Shown: positions 55,026-64,000, numbered from the stretch's first letter. The stretch is 64,000 nt of DNA from Vibrio proteolyticus NBRC 13287 (GCF_000467125.1 NZ_BATJ01000006.1:124001-188000); one strand, 5' to 3'. Notes: generated by a model from the sequence alone, not told the origin. Numbers and translations: made by a program.

Positions 55026-56387
55026 TCAGGATTGCAGGGCTTTTTCTGCCAGACGTTGGGCGGCCGCCCGGTGGCGTCGCATTAACTGGTTGAGATCAAC
55101 GCCGATCACTTCACCATTGAGCACGCGCCAGTGACCGGCGATCATCACCCGGTCAGCTTGCTGAGCACCACACAGCAGCAGCGCGGCAAGAGGATCATGA
55201 CTGCCGGAAAAGCGAATGTCATCAAGCTTGAACATTGCCAGGTCGGCTTGCAGACCGATCGCTAGTTCACCGATATCGCTTCTGCCCATTGCCTGCGCTG
55301 AGCCTTTGGTCGCCCAACGCAGCGCATCAAGGTGAGACACATTCGCCGAACCGTATTGCAGCCGCTGCAGATACATGGCCATGCGTACTTCCGCAATCAT
55401 ATTGGAACCATCGTTGGACGCAGACCCATCGACACCAAGGCCGACTTTCACTCCGGCGGCTTCCAGCTCATTGTTCTTACAGATGCCGGATGCCAGCATC
55501 ATATTGGATGTAGGACAGTGGCTGACACCAACCCCGGCCTTGCCTAAGCGGCGAATTTCTTCAGCGCTGAAATGGATACCGTGCGCCAGCCAGGTGCGCT
55601 GATTCAGCCACCCGACATCTTCCAGATAATCGACGGGGCGCATGCCAAAACGCTCGATACAGAAATCTTCTTCATCCAGTGTTTCACACAGATGGGTGTG
55701 CATCATAACCCCTTCCTGAGAGGCGATGTATGCGGTTTCTTTCATCAAATCTGTGGTAACAGAAAACGGTGAGCAGGGCGCCAGTGCAATCTGGGTCATC
55801 GCACCGTCATGATGTTGGTGGTATTGGCGAATCAGACGGTAGCTGTCATCGACAATCGCTTGTTCGGTCTGAATGGTGTGACGAGGCGGTAAACCACCAT
55901 CGTCTTCTCCCAGGCTCATGGAGCCACGGGTAAAAATAGCGCGCACTCCCAACTTTTGAGCCACTTCGACTTGTAAGTCGATAGCGTGTTCCAAACCGCC
56001 GGGCAATAAGTAGTGGTGATCAGACGCGGTGGTGCAGCCAGATAGCATCAGTTCAACCAGTGCCAGTTCGGTGGCGGCGCTCATCATTTCCTCGTCCAGA
56101 TTAGCCCAGACGGGATACAGGCTTTTTAGCCAGTGGAACAGCTCTTTATTGAGTGCGTCCGGATAGGCGCGGGTAAGTGTCTGATAGAAGTGATGGTGGG
56201 CATTAATCAGACCGGGCGTGATCACATGATGCGATGCATCGACAGTGTAATCAATGGTATGAGAGGGAGATTGATGTTTGGCAATCAATTCGATGATCTG
56301 ATTGCCTCGTATTACCAAGCCACCACGCGCATCCTGAGAGTTGCCCGTGTAGATGGCGAGTGGATTCTTAATCCAAATGGTTTCCAT
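55026..56387 (-). CDS. 8-oxoguanine deaminase
   Basis: 453 aa amidohydrolase. Metal ligands are in PGLINAHHHFYQTLTRA (HxH), MHTHLCET, LAHGIHF and GVDGSASNDGSNM (Asp). The combination INAHHHFYQTLTRAYP and DHHYLLP is that of 8-oxoguanine deaminases, which release ammonia to give uric acid; isocytosine or guanine activity is an alternative. Its product feeds the urate pathway encoded to the right, with a permease gene directly upstream. Confidence 0.87.
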   Translation of the reverse strand: METIWIKNPLAIYTGNSQDARGGLVIRGNQIIELIAKHQSPSHTIDYTVDASHHVITPGLINAHHHFYQTLTRAYPDALNKELFHWLKSLYPVWANLDEEMMSAATELALVELMLSGCTTASDHHYLLPGGLEHAIDLQVEVAQKLGVRAIFTRGSMSLGEDDGGLPPRHTIQTEQAIVDDSYRLIRQYHQHHDGAMTQIALAPCSPFSVTTDLMKETAYIASQEGVMMHTHLCETLDEEDFCIERFGMRPVDYLEDVGWLNQRTWLAHGIHFSAEEIRRLGKAGVGVSHCPTSNMMLASGICKNNELEAAGVKVGLGVDGSASNDGSNMIAEVRMAMYLQRLQYGSANVSHLDALRWATKGSAQAMGRSDIGELAIGLQADLAMFKLDDIRFSGSHDPLAALLLCGAQQADRVMIAGHWRVLNGEVIGVDLNQLMRRHRAAAQRLAEKALQS

Positions 56388-56496
56388 TCATAAATATCCT
56401 TAGCCGTATCAACCATTGCAGGGGAGACGGTCTTTGCTCCTTAGACTGGCGATAATGAACCAGTGTCGGGAGTGAATAGTCAGTGAGTTTTGCCAA

Positions 56497-56540
56497 CGGG
56501 CCAGAAGGCCCGATGGCTCCGTAGTTGCTATGAGCAACTA
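56497..56540 (-). terminator. Hairpins after the urate/xanthine permease gene
   Basis: TAGTTGC (56522-56528)/GCAACTA (56534-56540) overlaps the permease stop, and CGGGCC (56497-56502)/GGCCCG (56507-56512) follows. The second is GC-rich with a 4-nt loop; the T-run is weak. Confidence 0.5.
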
Positions 56541-57947
56541 ATCTTGTTGTGGTTTCAGCGTATTTGCGTTCTGTGCATCCGATACTTCGGCTGCCTGTGA
56601 CTTGCGAGCAATGGCTTCCTGAACCTGAGCGCGGCTCTCTTTCAACGCTTCACGCTCTTCTTTGCGAGTCGATTTTGGCAGTAACTGATGCAGCAATACA
56701 GTCACGATCGTGCCAGTCGTAATCCCGGAGTGGAGGAAGTTGGCCAGATCATGAGGCAGATGCTGCAAGAGACGCGGCTCAAAGGTCACCGCCAAACCGG
56801 ACGCTAGGCCGACACACACCACCAGAGCGTTGCGTTTGGTATCGGCGGCTTTGATCAGCATGCGGATACCGGCATAAGCAATCATCCCGAACATCACAAA
56901 ACCCACACCGCCGAGCACGGGCTTGGGAATGGTGACCGCAATGGCGGCCAGTTTCGGAAACAGGCCTCCGAGGATCAACAAGCCACCAGTGGCGGCAACG
57001 ACGTAGCGGCTGGCGACGCCGGTGATGCCTACAATTCCGACATTCTGGCTGAATGATGCCAGCGGCATGGCGGTGAGCAAAGACGCAAGTGTACTACCAA
57101 GGCCATCGCCAAGCAGACCGCGTTGTAGATCTTTGCCGCTTACTTTGGTGTGACAGTTATTCGCCAGCGCCATGAAGTCTCCGGTCGCTTCCGCGATAAC
57201 GACGATGTAGACCAGACTCATACTGATGATCGCGCTGGTGGAAAAGCTCAGGCCGTATTTCAGGGGTTCCGGTCCGCCTATCCAGGCAGAGGTGCTGATT
57301 TGTTCCAGATTGACCATGCCCAGCGATAAAGCGACGAGGTAACCGCCAGCCAGGCCAATCACGATCGCAGAGGCCGCCACCGCCCCGCGGCAGTACACGG
57401 AAACCGCAACAACAATTCCAAGAGACACAATCGCCAGGAACAGTTTCGGCAGTGTGGCGAACTTATCACTGGCCGCGGGTGCGTCACCAACCCAGTTCAT
57501 TGCCACTGGCAGAATGGTCAAGCCGATCAATGTGACTACCACACCGCTGACCAGGGTAGGGAACAGTTTGCGCACCCGATCCATGTAAAAGCTGGCAAAA
57601 ATGACCACGAATGAACCGATCAGCGCCGCGCCCATGATGCTGCCGACGCCACCTTCTTTGCCTATGGTGATACCAACACCGAGAAAAGCAAAGCTTGAGC
57701 CCATGACAACAGGCAGTCTTATGCCCACAGGTCCGAAGCCGATGCATTGTGCGATGGTGACGACACCAGAAGCCAACAAGGCTGCGTTGATTAAAGAAAC
57801 GATTTCCTGATTCGGCAGGCCGATGGACGCCCCGACGATCAAAGGGACGGCAACGATGCCGCCGATGGAAGCCAACATGTGCTGGAGTGCCAATAGCAGA
57901 GTAATGCTGCGTGGCGGACGTTGATTGAGCGTATACAGAAGTTTCAT
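56538..57947 (-). CDS. NCS2-family xanthine/uric acid permease
   Basis: 469 aa, about 14 membrane segments. LLALQHMLASIGGIVAVPLIVG and the NAT signature SFSQNVGIVGITGVASRYV (QNxGxxxxTG) are of the XanQ/UacT type; EATGDFMAL gives the conserved acidic substrate residue. Imports urate or xanthine by proton symport. It lies upstream of the 8-oxoguanine deaminase on the same strand and near HiuH/PuuD, favouring urate. Confidence 0.9.
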   Translation of the reverse strand: MKLLYTLNQRPPRSITLLLALQHMLASIGGIVAVPLIVGASIGLPNQEIVSLINAALLASGVVTIAQCIGFGPVGIRLPVVMGSSFAFLGVGITIGKEGGVGSIMGAALIGSFVVIFASFYMDRVRKLFPTLVSGVVVTLIGLTILPVAMNWVGDAPAASDKFATLPKLFLAIVSLGIVVAVSVYCRGAVAASAIVIGLAGGYLVALSLGMVNLEQISTSAWIGGPEPLKYGLSFSTSAIISMSLVYIVVIAEATGDFMALANNCHTKVSGKDLQRGLLGDGLGSTLASLLTAMPLASFSQNVGIVGITGVASRYVVAATGGLLILGGLFPKLAAIAVTIPKPVLGGVGFVMFGMIAYAGIRMLIKAADTKRNALVVCVGLASGLAVTFEPRLLQHLPHDLANFLHSGITTGTIVTVLLHQLLPKSTRKEEREALKESRAQVQEAIARKSQAAEVSDAQNANTLKPQQD

Positions 57948-58054
57948 ATGTTGTTCCTCAGAGAGTGAGTCTGTTTGGGTCTCTGTTGTTCTCTCGTTGA
58001 GTCGGCAATCTATGAACTACAAACTGCGTAGTACATGAAATTTGGGTACACGAA

Positions 58055-58084
58055 ACCAGCCAGAGAGTAAGACTCCGGGCTGGT
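58055..58084 (-). terminator. Terminator of the AzgA-like permease gene
   Basis: ACCAGCC (58055-58061) pairs with GGCTGGT (58078-58084); on the minus strand TTTCG follows. Lies 29 bp after the permease stop. Confidence 0.6.
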
Positions 58085-58112
58085 GAACGTGTGAATTATT
58101 TTTTGATTGTAA

Positions 58113-59456
58113 TTAACCGATGTAGACCAGTTTGGCGATGAAGATCACCGTCAGTGCGTACATCGAAATTGAAACGTCTTTGGTTTTACCAGTCGACACT
58201 TTCAAAACCGTGTAGGTGATAAAACCGAGCGCAATACCGTTCGCGATAGAGAAGGTCAGCGGCATCATCAGGGCAGTGATCGCCGCTGGGGCGGCATTGG
58301 TGAAGTCTTTCCAGTCGACATTCTGCATACTGCTCATCATGACAAAGGCGACATAAATCAGAGCGCCTGACGTGGCATAGGCTGGAATCATTCCGGCAAT
58401 CGGAGAAAGGAAGATCGCAGCAACAAATAAGAGCGCGACGACAATCGCAGACAAACCGGTACGCGCGCCTGCAGAAACGCCGGCGGCACTTTCCACATAA
58501 CTTGTGACCGGAGGGCAGCCAACACACGCGCCAGCAACACTGGAAATACTGTCTGCTTTGAGCGCTTTGCTCAGACCTTCAATTTTACCGGTTTCCTTGT
58601 TGACCAGATTGGCTCGTTCGGCCACGCCCATTAAGGTACCCGCGGTATCGAACATATTGACGAACAAGAACGCCAGGATCACGCTGATCATTGATACGTT
58701 CATCGCACCCGCGATGTCCATCGCCAGAAACGTAGGAGCAAGGCTTGGCGGCGCAGAGAAAAAGCCGTTGTAGTGAACCAGCCCGAGCATCATGCCAATT
58801 AACGTCACGCTGAGAATCCCAATCAGTACGGCACCAAACACACGGCGCTCACTTAAGATGGCAGTGATCAGAAACGCAATCGCGGCTAACAAAGCTTCTG
58901 GTTTCGTGAAGTCACCCAATGACACCAGTGTGGCCGGGTTATCAACGACGATCCCTGCGGTTTTAAGGCCGATGAGACCAAGAAATAAGCCCACCCCGGC
59001 TGTCATTGCATAGCGCAAGCTTTCTGGAATGCTCTCAATGATCCACTGACGTACTTTGTAAAAGCTCATGCCGACAAACAGCACCCCAGAGATAAACACG
59101 GCGCCCAGTGCGACTTCCCAGCTGTAACCCATTTCACTGACCACAGTGAAAGAGAAAAAGGCGTTCAACCCCATGCCCGGCGCTAAGCCGACAGGCCAGT
59201 TGGCAAACAAACCCATAAGCAAACAGCCAATGGCAGCACCAATACAGGTTGCGACAAACACCGCGCCGGCATCCATCCCGGACGCAGCCATAATTTGTGG
59301 ATTGACGAAGATAATGTAGGCCATGGTGGCAAATGTGGTTGCACCACCGACTAACTCGTTTTTTACGCTGGTCCCATGCGCCTTTAGCTTAAAAAAACGC
59401 TCAAGAAAGCCCTCTGGCTGGCCCTCGCTCAGCACATCCGCTTTGCTTTCATTCAT
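58113..59456 (-). CDS. AzgA-like NCS2 permease (guanine/hypoxanthine/adenine)
   Basis: 447 aa, about 14 membrane segments. NELVGGATTFATMAYIIFVNPQIMAASGMD and VGLAPGMGLNAFFSF are the AzgA/GhxP hallmark loops, and the conserved FDTAGTLMGVAERA lies mid-protein. Imports purine bases. A TTGAATACAA site 35 bp upstream resembles the operator of the nearby purine genes. Confidence 0.92.
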   Translation of the reverse strand: MNESKADVLSEGQPEGFLERFFKLKAHGTSVKNELVGGATTFATMAYIIFVNPQIMAASGMDAGAVFVATCIGAAIGCLLMGLFANWPVGLAPGMGLNAFFSFTVVSEMGYSWEVALGAVFISGVLFVGMSFYKVRQWIIESIPESLRYAMTAGVGLFLGLIGLKTAGIVVDNPATLVSLGDFTKPEALLAAIAFLITAILSERRVFGAVLIGILSVTLIGMMLGLVHYNGFFSAPPSLAPTFLAMDIAGAMNVSMISVILAFLFVNMFDTAGTLMGVAERANLVNKETGKIEGLSKALKADSISSVAGACVGCPPVTSYVESAAGVSAGARTGLSAIVVALLFVAAIFLSPIAGMIPAYATSGALIYVAFVMMSSMQNVDWKDFTNAAPAAITALMMPLTFSIANGIALGFITYTVLKVSTGKTKDVSISMYALTVIFIAKLVYIG

Positions 59457-59490
59457 GTCAGCAAGTCCTTTTAAATGTATTTCCTTTAAA

Positions 59491-59500
59491 TTGAATACAA
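59491..59500. promoter_or_regulatory. Operator-like TTGAATACAA upstream of AzgA-like gene
   Basis: Nine of ten bases match TTGTATACAA. It lies 35-44 bp upstream of the permease ATG. Confidence 0.4.
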
Positions 59501-59558
59501 CCTGACTTCAATTCTCCCAGTGATATCTAGTCCCTGACGCTATTAGTTGTTATTGAAA

Positions 59559-59909
59559 TCAGCTGCCACGATAAGTGGAAAAGCTGTAAGGCGAGACGAG
59601 TAGCGGGACGTGGTAGTGACTGTCTTCACTGATGCCAAAACGGATCACCACGTCATCTAAAAAAGCAATGTCACCGATATCCACACCTTTAGCGCGATAG
59701 TAGTCAGCGACATAGAAGGTGAGCTGATATTTTCCGGCGACGAACTCATTGCCCTCCAGCATTGGACTGTCTGTCCGGCCATCGAAGTTGGTGGTGACAT
59801 CTTTGATGTATACCAGTGAACTACCGTCTACTTGATGCAGTTCTACTTTGATTTCCGCCCCCGGAGTACCATGCATTGTATCCAAAACATGTGTGGTTAG
59901 TTTTCCCAT
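59559..59909 (-). CDS. hiuH: 5-hydroxyisourate hydrolase
   Basis: 116 aa transthyretin-like protein. N-terminal LTTHVLDTMHGTPGAEIKVEL (catalytic His) and the terminal tetrapeptide YRGS are diagnostic. Hydrolyses 5-hydroxyisourate, the PuuD product, to OHCU, the UraD substrate. Divergent from puuE with operator palindromes in the shared gap. No signal peptide, so cytoplasmic. Confidence 0.95.
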   Translation of the reverse strand: MGKLTTHVLDTMHGTPGAEIKVELHQVDGSSLVYIKDVTTNFDGRTDSPMLEGNEFVAGKYQLTFYVADYYRAKGVDIGDIAFLDDVVIRFGISEDSHYHVPLLVSPYSFSTYRGS

Positions 59910-60258
59910 AATTTACGTCAGCGCGTGGCGCTCTCCTTAGCTTTGATTGAAAAACTTTGTATACAAGAGGTGGTACTTTTCTCTTGCTGATAACTATATA
60001 TGTACACAAAATACTCGGTTAGTAAAGTCGTTTGTTATGTAAATGTTACGCGTATTTTTGCTTGTATGATGACTTTGTGAACTGTGTCAAAGCAGTATTT
60101 TATCATGGTTTGTCCCTAATTATTTGATATAAAAGGATGTTGTTGGAGAAATTAACTTTAACAACAAAATCTTTACATTAAGATAAATTATTGTATACAA
60201 TGTTTGGGTAAGGTTTGGTTGGGCGATACGGTTTCGCCCCATATTAAGGAGAGCCTGA
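59910..60258. promoter_or_regulatory. Divergent hiuH-puuE control region
   Basis: 349 bp, very AT-rich. It carries TTGTATACAA at 59957-59966, the related ATGTACACAA at 60000-60009 and ATTGTATACAAT at 60190-60201. The last lies 58 bp before the puuE start and the first 48 bp before the hiuH start, good positions for one repressor acting on both promoters. No gene is seen in the gap. Confidence 0.65.
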
Positions 60259-61182
60259 ATGGATAAGGACTATTCAAGAAACCTCATTGGCTACGGGCCA
60301 AATCCTCCACATCCTAAATGGCCTGGGGATGCCCGAGTTGCCGTTTCGTTTGTCCTGAATTACGAGGAAGGTGGAGAGCGCTGTGTTCTTCACGGAGACA
60401 ATGAGTCAGAAGCGTTTCTGTCCGAAATTCCCTCCGCACAACCCCTGAAAGGGGAGCGACACATCAGCATGGAATCGATTTATGAATATGGCAGTCGTGC
60501 CGGTGTGTGGCGGGTATTAAAGTTATTTGATGAGTACAACATTCCATTGACTGTGTTTGCGGTTGCCATGGCGTTTGAGCGTCACCCTGCTGTGGCAAAA
60601 GCCATGGTGGAAGCCGGACATGAGATTTGCAGTCATGGCTATCGATGGATTGACTATCAATACACCGATGAATCTCAAGAACGTGACCATATGATGAAAG
60701 CGATTGAAATTATTCAATCCGTTACCGGGTCACGCCCGCTGGGATGGTACACCGGACGAACCGGACCGAATACGCGACGTTTGGTCGCGGAAGAAGGGGG
60801 CTTTCTCTATGACTCTGATGCTTATGACGACGACTTGCCATACTGGCATACCGAAGCTGGGCGCCCTCAATTGGTGATCCCGTATACGCTGGACGTCAAC
60901 GACATGCGCTTTGCGACCGTTCAGGGCTTCAATTCCGGCGAACAGTTTTTCCAATATCTCAAAGACACGTTCGACACTTTATACGCTGAAGGCGAGACAG
61001 CGCCGAAGATGATGTCAGTCGGTTTGCATTGTCGTCTGATTGGTCGTCCGGGTCGTATTGCATCACTGCGCCGCTTCCTGGATTACGTCAAGCAGCACGA
61101 CAAGGTATGGCTGTGTCGACGCATCGATATTGCACGCCACTGGCATGAACATCACCCTTATCAACTGAATCAGGAGCAGTAA
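60259..61182 (+). CDS. puuE: Allantoinase PuuE (polysaccharide-deacetylase fold)
   Basis: 307 aa. YSRNLIGYGPNPPHPKWPGDARVAVSFVLNYEEGGE is the distinctive PuuE start; GHEICSHGYRWIDYQ and GWYTGRTGPNTRRLV follow. A metal-independent allantoinase, unrelated to AllB, converting allantoin to allantoate. AAGGAG precedes the ATG. First gene of puuE-uraD-alc-allA-puuD. Confidence 0.95.
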   Translation: MDKDYSRNLIGYGPNPPHPKWPGDARVAVSFVLNYEEGGERCVLHGDNESEAFLSEIPSAQPLKGERHISMESIYEYGSRAGVWRVLKLFDEYNIPLTVFAVAMAFERHPAVAKAMVEAGHEICSHGYRWIDYQYTDESQERDHMMKAIEIIQSVTGSRPLGWYTGRTGPNTRRLVAEEGGFLYDSDAYDDDLPYWHTEAGRPQLVIPYTLDVNDMRFATVQGFNSGEQFFQYLKDTFDTLYAEGETAPKMMSVGLHCRLIGRPGRIASLRRFLDYVKQHDKVWLCRRIDIARHWHEHHPYQLNQEQ

Positions 61183-61183
61183 C

Positions 61184-61699
61184 ATGACACAATTTCGTTT
61201 TTGCAAACCGACCCAAATGGCGCGCGAGGAGTTTGTGTCTCACTTCGGTGATGTGTACGAGCACAGCCCGTGGGTGGCCGAAAAAGTCTATGACCAGGGC
61301 TTGTCGCAAGAAGACAATGACATCGAGAATCTTCATCTGAAAATGGCCTCCACCTTGTTGACGGCACAACCCGAACAACAACTGGCTCTCATTAATGCTC
61401 ACCCGGATTTAGCCGGCCGCGCCGCGGTCAATGGTGAATTGACGGCAGCTTCCACCGCAGAGCAGGCGGGAGCGGGCATTGATCAGTGTTCACCCGAGGA
61501 ATTTGAAAAATTTACTTATTACAACAACAGCTACAAGGATCGCTTCAACTTCCCTTTTATCATGGCAGTAAAAGGGGCCAATCGTTACCAAATTCTTGAA
61601 TCGTTCGAGATGCGATTAGGCAATGATAGTGAAACTGAGTTTGTTACGGCGCTGAAAGAGATCAACAAGATCGCCTTTTTCCGCCTCTGGGATATGTAA
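61184..61699 (+). CDS. uraD: OHCU decarboxylase
   Basis: 171 aa helical protein. LALINAHPDLAGRAAV contains the catalytic His, and FTYYNNSYKDRFNFPFIMAVKG is the conserved C-terminal block. Converts OHCU to S-allantoin. Starts 1 nt after the puuE stop, so the two are translationally linked. Confidence 0.95.
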   Translation: MTQFRFCKPTQMAREEFVSHFGDVYEHSPWVAEKVYDQGLSQEDNDIENLHLKMASTLLTAQPEQQLALINAHPDLAGRAAVNGELTAASTAEQAGAGIDQCSPEEFEKFTYYNNSYKDRFNFPFIMAVKGANRYQILESFEMRLGNDSETEFVTALKEINKIAFFRLWDM

Positions 61700-61846
61700 G
61701 TCGCAGAGTCGGCAGCTATCTCATGCCAGTCATAAACAGCAGAGGAGCGAATTGGTTCACTGCTGTGGGGTACCTGTCTGAGCAGACGTGAAGCAGGTAC
61801 AAACTCGTTTTTATTATTAATTGGATTAATTGGAAGGATGACGGAA

Positions 61847-62833
61847 ATGTCCTTAGATTTTGAACAATACATCAACCTCGCAGACGACAAACTGGGCGCT
61901 CAGGCGCTGTACGCTACCGACGACTTTTTCGCAGACAAAAGCCGTCTGTTACGTCGGGAAGCACCAGTATGGAAAGAAGCGGTGTTCGATGACAATGGCA
62001 AGTGGATGGACGGTTGGGAAACCCGACGTAAACGCGGAGAAGGCTACGATTTCTGTGTTGTACGCTTAGGTTTAGCCGGAACGATTGCGGGCGTAGATAT
62101 CGATACCAGTTTCTTTACTGGTAACTTTCCGCCTTCGGCCTCGCTGGATGCGTGTTACTCACCACAAGGCGATCCGGATGATGCCACAGAATGGGAAGAG
62201 ATCCTGCCGTCACTTAGTCTGGCTGGCGACAGCCATCACCTGCGTAACATCGAGAGCGGTAAAGTGTACACCCATGTGCGCCTCAATATTTACCCAGATG
62301 GTGGTGTAGCACGTCTGCGTATTTACGGGACTCCAAGCGTGGATTGGGAAGCGATCGATACCCAGCAACAGATCGACCTGGCTGCGGTTGAGCATGGTGG
62401 TCGTGCACTGGCATGCAGTGATGAACATTACGGTAAAACGTCCAATATTCTTGGCCCGGGCCGTGGTGAAAACATGGGTGATGGCTGGGAAACGGCACGA
62501 CGTCGCACTCCTGGTAACGATTGGGTGATCGTGGCCTTAGGTCATGCAGGGAATATCGAACGAGTGGTTGTCGACACCGCACACTTCAAAGGGAACTACC
62601 CGGACAGCTGTTCTATTCAGGCTGCCTACGTCAAAGGTGGTACCGACGATCAGGTTGCGACACAAAGCTTGTTCTGGCGTGAATTGTTACCAGCGCAGAA
62701 ACTCAGTGCACATGAAATCCATGAGTTTGTGTCGCAAGTGAACGATATCGGGCCTGTGACGCATGTGCGTCTGAACATTTTCCCGGATGGTGGTGTTAGC
62801 CGCCTACGTTTGTTCGGCACTAAAGCCGGTTAA
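61847..62833 (+). CDS. alc: Allantoicase
   Basis: 328 aa with two repeated beta-jelly-roll halves: [15 protein letters not shown]...[18 protein letters not shown] and [14 protein letters not shown]...[18 protein letters not shown]. Hydrolyses allantoate to ureidoglycolate and urea. ATG 61847 is preferred because AAGG is 9 nt upstream; for ATG 61838 it would touch the start. Confidence 0.95.
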   Translation: MSLDFEQYINLADDKLGAQALYATDDFFADKSRLLRREAPVWKEAVFDDNGKWMDGWETRRKRGEGYDFCVVRLGLAGTIAGVDIDTSFFTGNFPPSASLDACYSPQGDPDDATEWEEILPSLSLAGDSHHLRNIESGKVYTHVRLNIYPDGGVARLRIYGTPSVDWEAIDTQQQIDLAAVEHGGRALACSDEHYGKTSNILGPGRGENMGDGWETARRRTPGNDWVIVALGHAGNIERVVVDTAHFKGNYPDSCSIQAAYVKGGTDDQVATQSLFWRELLPAQKLSAHEIHEFVSQVNDIGPVTHVRLNIFPDGGVSRLRLFGTKAG

Positions 62834-62853
62834 TTCACAGCAAGGGAAGCACT

Positions 62854-63417
62854 ATGAGCAATGGAATTCGCCGTCTGAAAATAGAACCTCTCAATAAAGA
62901 TGCATTTGCTGAGTTTGGGGATGTGATTGAAACCGAAAACAGTGATTACTTCATGATCAATAACGGTTCAACGCGCCGTTACCACAAACTTGCCAGTGCG
63001 GACGTGGCGGATCAGGGTGGTCAGGCCATCCTGAGTATTTTTCAGGCCACACCGCTAGAGTATCCGCTGACGATACGGATGCTGGAACGCCATCCTTTAG
63101 GCTCTCAGGCGTTCGTTCCATTGTTTGGGCGACCTTATCTGATTGTTGTTGCGCCGAAAGGCGATCATCCGCAGTTATCTCATTGCCGGGCGTTCATTAG
63201 CAACGGACGTCAAGGGGTCAATTACCACAAAGGGGTTTGGCACCATCCGGTTCTGGCGCTGAGTGATCAGGATCAGTTTCTGATCGTTGATCGGGCTGGT
63301 GAGGGGCATAACTGTGATGAAGTATTCTTTGACACCGATTTGGTGTCACTGCATCTGGAAGACATTCCGGGCAACAGCAACAAGGAAGAGATACAGCAAG
63401 ACGTGGTCTCGCTGTAA
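62854..63417 (+). CDS. allA: Ureidoglycolate lyase
   Basis: 187 aa cupin-like protein. FAEFGDVIE, MLERHPLGSQAFVPLFGRPYLIVVAP and GVNYHKGVWHHPVLAL (metal-site His residues) are family signatures. Splits ureidoglycolate to glyoxylate and urea, delivering glyoxylate to gcl and aceB. It is somewhat longer than E. coli AllA (about 160 aa). 20 nt after alc. Confidence 0.94.
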   Translation: MSNGIRRLKIEPLNKDAFAEFGDVIETENSDYFMINNGSTRRYHKLASADVADQGGQAILSIFQATPLEYPLTIRMLERHPLGSQAFVPLFGRPYLIVVAPKGDHPQLSHCRAFISNGRQGVNYHKGVWHHPVLALSDQDQFLIVDRAGEGHNCDEVFFDTDLVSLHLEDIPGNSNKEEIQQDVVSL

Positions 63418-63432
63418 TACAGGAGTTTTATT

Positions 63433-64000
63433 ATGGATCCACATATCACGGAGTGGTTGAATCTGGCGATTCGCTGGGTTCACATGATAGTCGGCATCGC
63501 CTGGATTGGTGCGTCGTTTTACTTTGTCTGGCTTGAGAATAACCTCAACCGGGTTAACCCTAAAACCGGTTTGTCCGGTGACCTATGGGCTATCCATGGT
63601 GGAGGAATTTACCATCTGGAAAAATACAAATTGGCACCACCTCAAATGCCAGAAAACCTGCACTGGTTTAAATGGGAAGCGTACTTCACCTGGATCACCG
63701 GTATCGCTTTGTTGTTCGTGGTGTACTACCTGAATGCAGAGATTTATCTGATCGCTCCAGGATCGGGGCTAACGCCGAGCACGGCCGTTGCCATCGGTGT
63801 CGGTGCATTGGTTGCCGGTTGGTTTATATACGATTTGTTGTGTGACTCACCACTTGGAAAAACACCGGCGTTGCTGGGGTTGGTGCTGTTTGTGCTTTTG
63901 GTTGGCGCAGCGTATGGATTGTCTCAGGTATTCAGTGGTCGCGGTGCCTACATCCACGTCGGCGCGATCATCGGCACCATCATGGTCGGTAATGTCTTTC
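63433..64000 (+). CDS. puuD: Urate hydroxylase PuuD, N-terminal part (runs off the window)
   Basis: First 189 residues visible: MDPHITEWLNLAIRWVHMIVGIAWIGASFYFVWLENNLN is the PuuD start, with several membrane helices and HGGGIYHLEKYKLAPP. In this family the membrane domain oxidises urate and a C-terminal cytochrome c domain, outside the window, takes the electrons. AGGAG lies 8 nt before the ATG. Feeds HiuH. Confidence 0.93.
   Translation, partial: MDPHITEWLNLAIRWVHMIVGIAWIGASFYFVWLENNLNRVNPKTGLSGDLWAIHGGGIYHLEKYKLAPPQMPENLHWFKWEAYFTWITGIALLFVVYYLNAEIYLIAPGSGLTPSTAVAIGVGALVAGWFIYDLLCDSPLGKTPALLGLVLFVLLVGAAYGLSQVFSGRGAYIHVGAIIGTIMVGNVF

Noticed and set aside
57948..58112. Purine riboswitch upstream of the xanthine/urate permease gene
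   Set aside because: I looked for the conserved three-way-junction core and did not find it on either strand; nor upstream of the AzgA-like gene.

Overview
The window looks like a 64 kb piece of a Vibrio genome, probably the second chromosome of a species near V. furnissii/V. fluvialis. The species guess is an inference. It rests on a betIBA-choXWV osmolyte operon, CheV, a T6SS effector of the VasX type, the Vibrio-like photolyase/SDR/DUF2256 group, and protein sequences that read as Vibrionaceae throughout. I see no rRNA, tRNA, CRISPR array or complete insertion sequence.

Layout. 0-2.6 kb: light-repair block with an iron-sulfur (6-4) photolyase, an SDR and DUF2256. 2.7-9.6 kb: choline uptake and glycine betaine synthesis operon betI-betB-betA-choX-choW-choV (minus strand). 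9.9-12.7 kb: drug/metabolite exporter divergent from a MarR regulator with two copies of an 18-bp operator, then YjbR-like and CheV genes. 12.9-17.7 kb: ppiC followed by an AT-rich accessory stretch. A 17-bp direct repeat of the ppiC 3' end flanks a 2.1-kb segment with unknown membrane genes and no integrase. 17.8-21.6 kb: oxyR, dps and katG. 21.7-25 kb: an unknown gene, a LysR and an MFS exporter. 25.5-32.6 kb: a T6SS auxiliary island: DUF6484 protein, a 1472-aa PAAR-like/VasX-like pore-forming effector, a DUF6708 immunity gene, and two decayed immunity copies with a remnant of an older effector tail. 32.8-36.1 kb: TetR plus an EmrAB-type efflux pair sharing a 15-bp operator. 36.3-38.8 kb: SulP transporter and a YbaK protein.

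The right half is organised around purine and glyoxylate metabolism. 38.9-46.3 kb has GlcG/HbpS, malate synthase, glyoxylate carboligase, hydroxypyruvate isomerase, tartronate semialdehyde reductase and glycerate 2-kinase. 55.0-64.0 kb has 8-oxoguanine deaminase, two purine permeases, HiuH, PuuE, UraD, allantoicase, ureidoglycolate lyase and the start of PuuD. Together these make a nearly closed route: 8-oxoguanine or urate to 5-hydroxyisourate, OHCU, allantoin, allantoate and ureidoglycolate, then glyoxylate, which goes either to malate or through tartronate semialdehyde to 2-phosphoglycerate. A palindrome TTGTATACAA recurs in front of gcl, hiuH and puuE, with variants near aceB and the AzgA permease, and appears to tie both blocks into one regulon whose regulator is not evident here.

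Between them (46.4-54.9 kb) are a RutR-like TetR, a MerR plus carboxymuconolactone-decarboxylase-like pair with a textbook 19-bp-spacer promoter, a second YbaK protein, a secreted protein of unknown function, an overlapping pair of a polytopic acyltransferase-like protein and a small beta-barrel, and an aaeXAB-type exporter divergent from a LysR gene.
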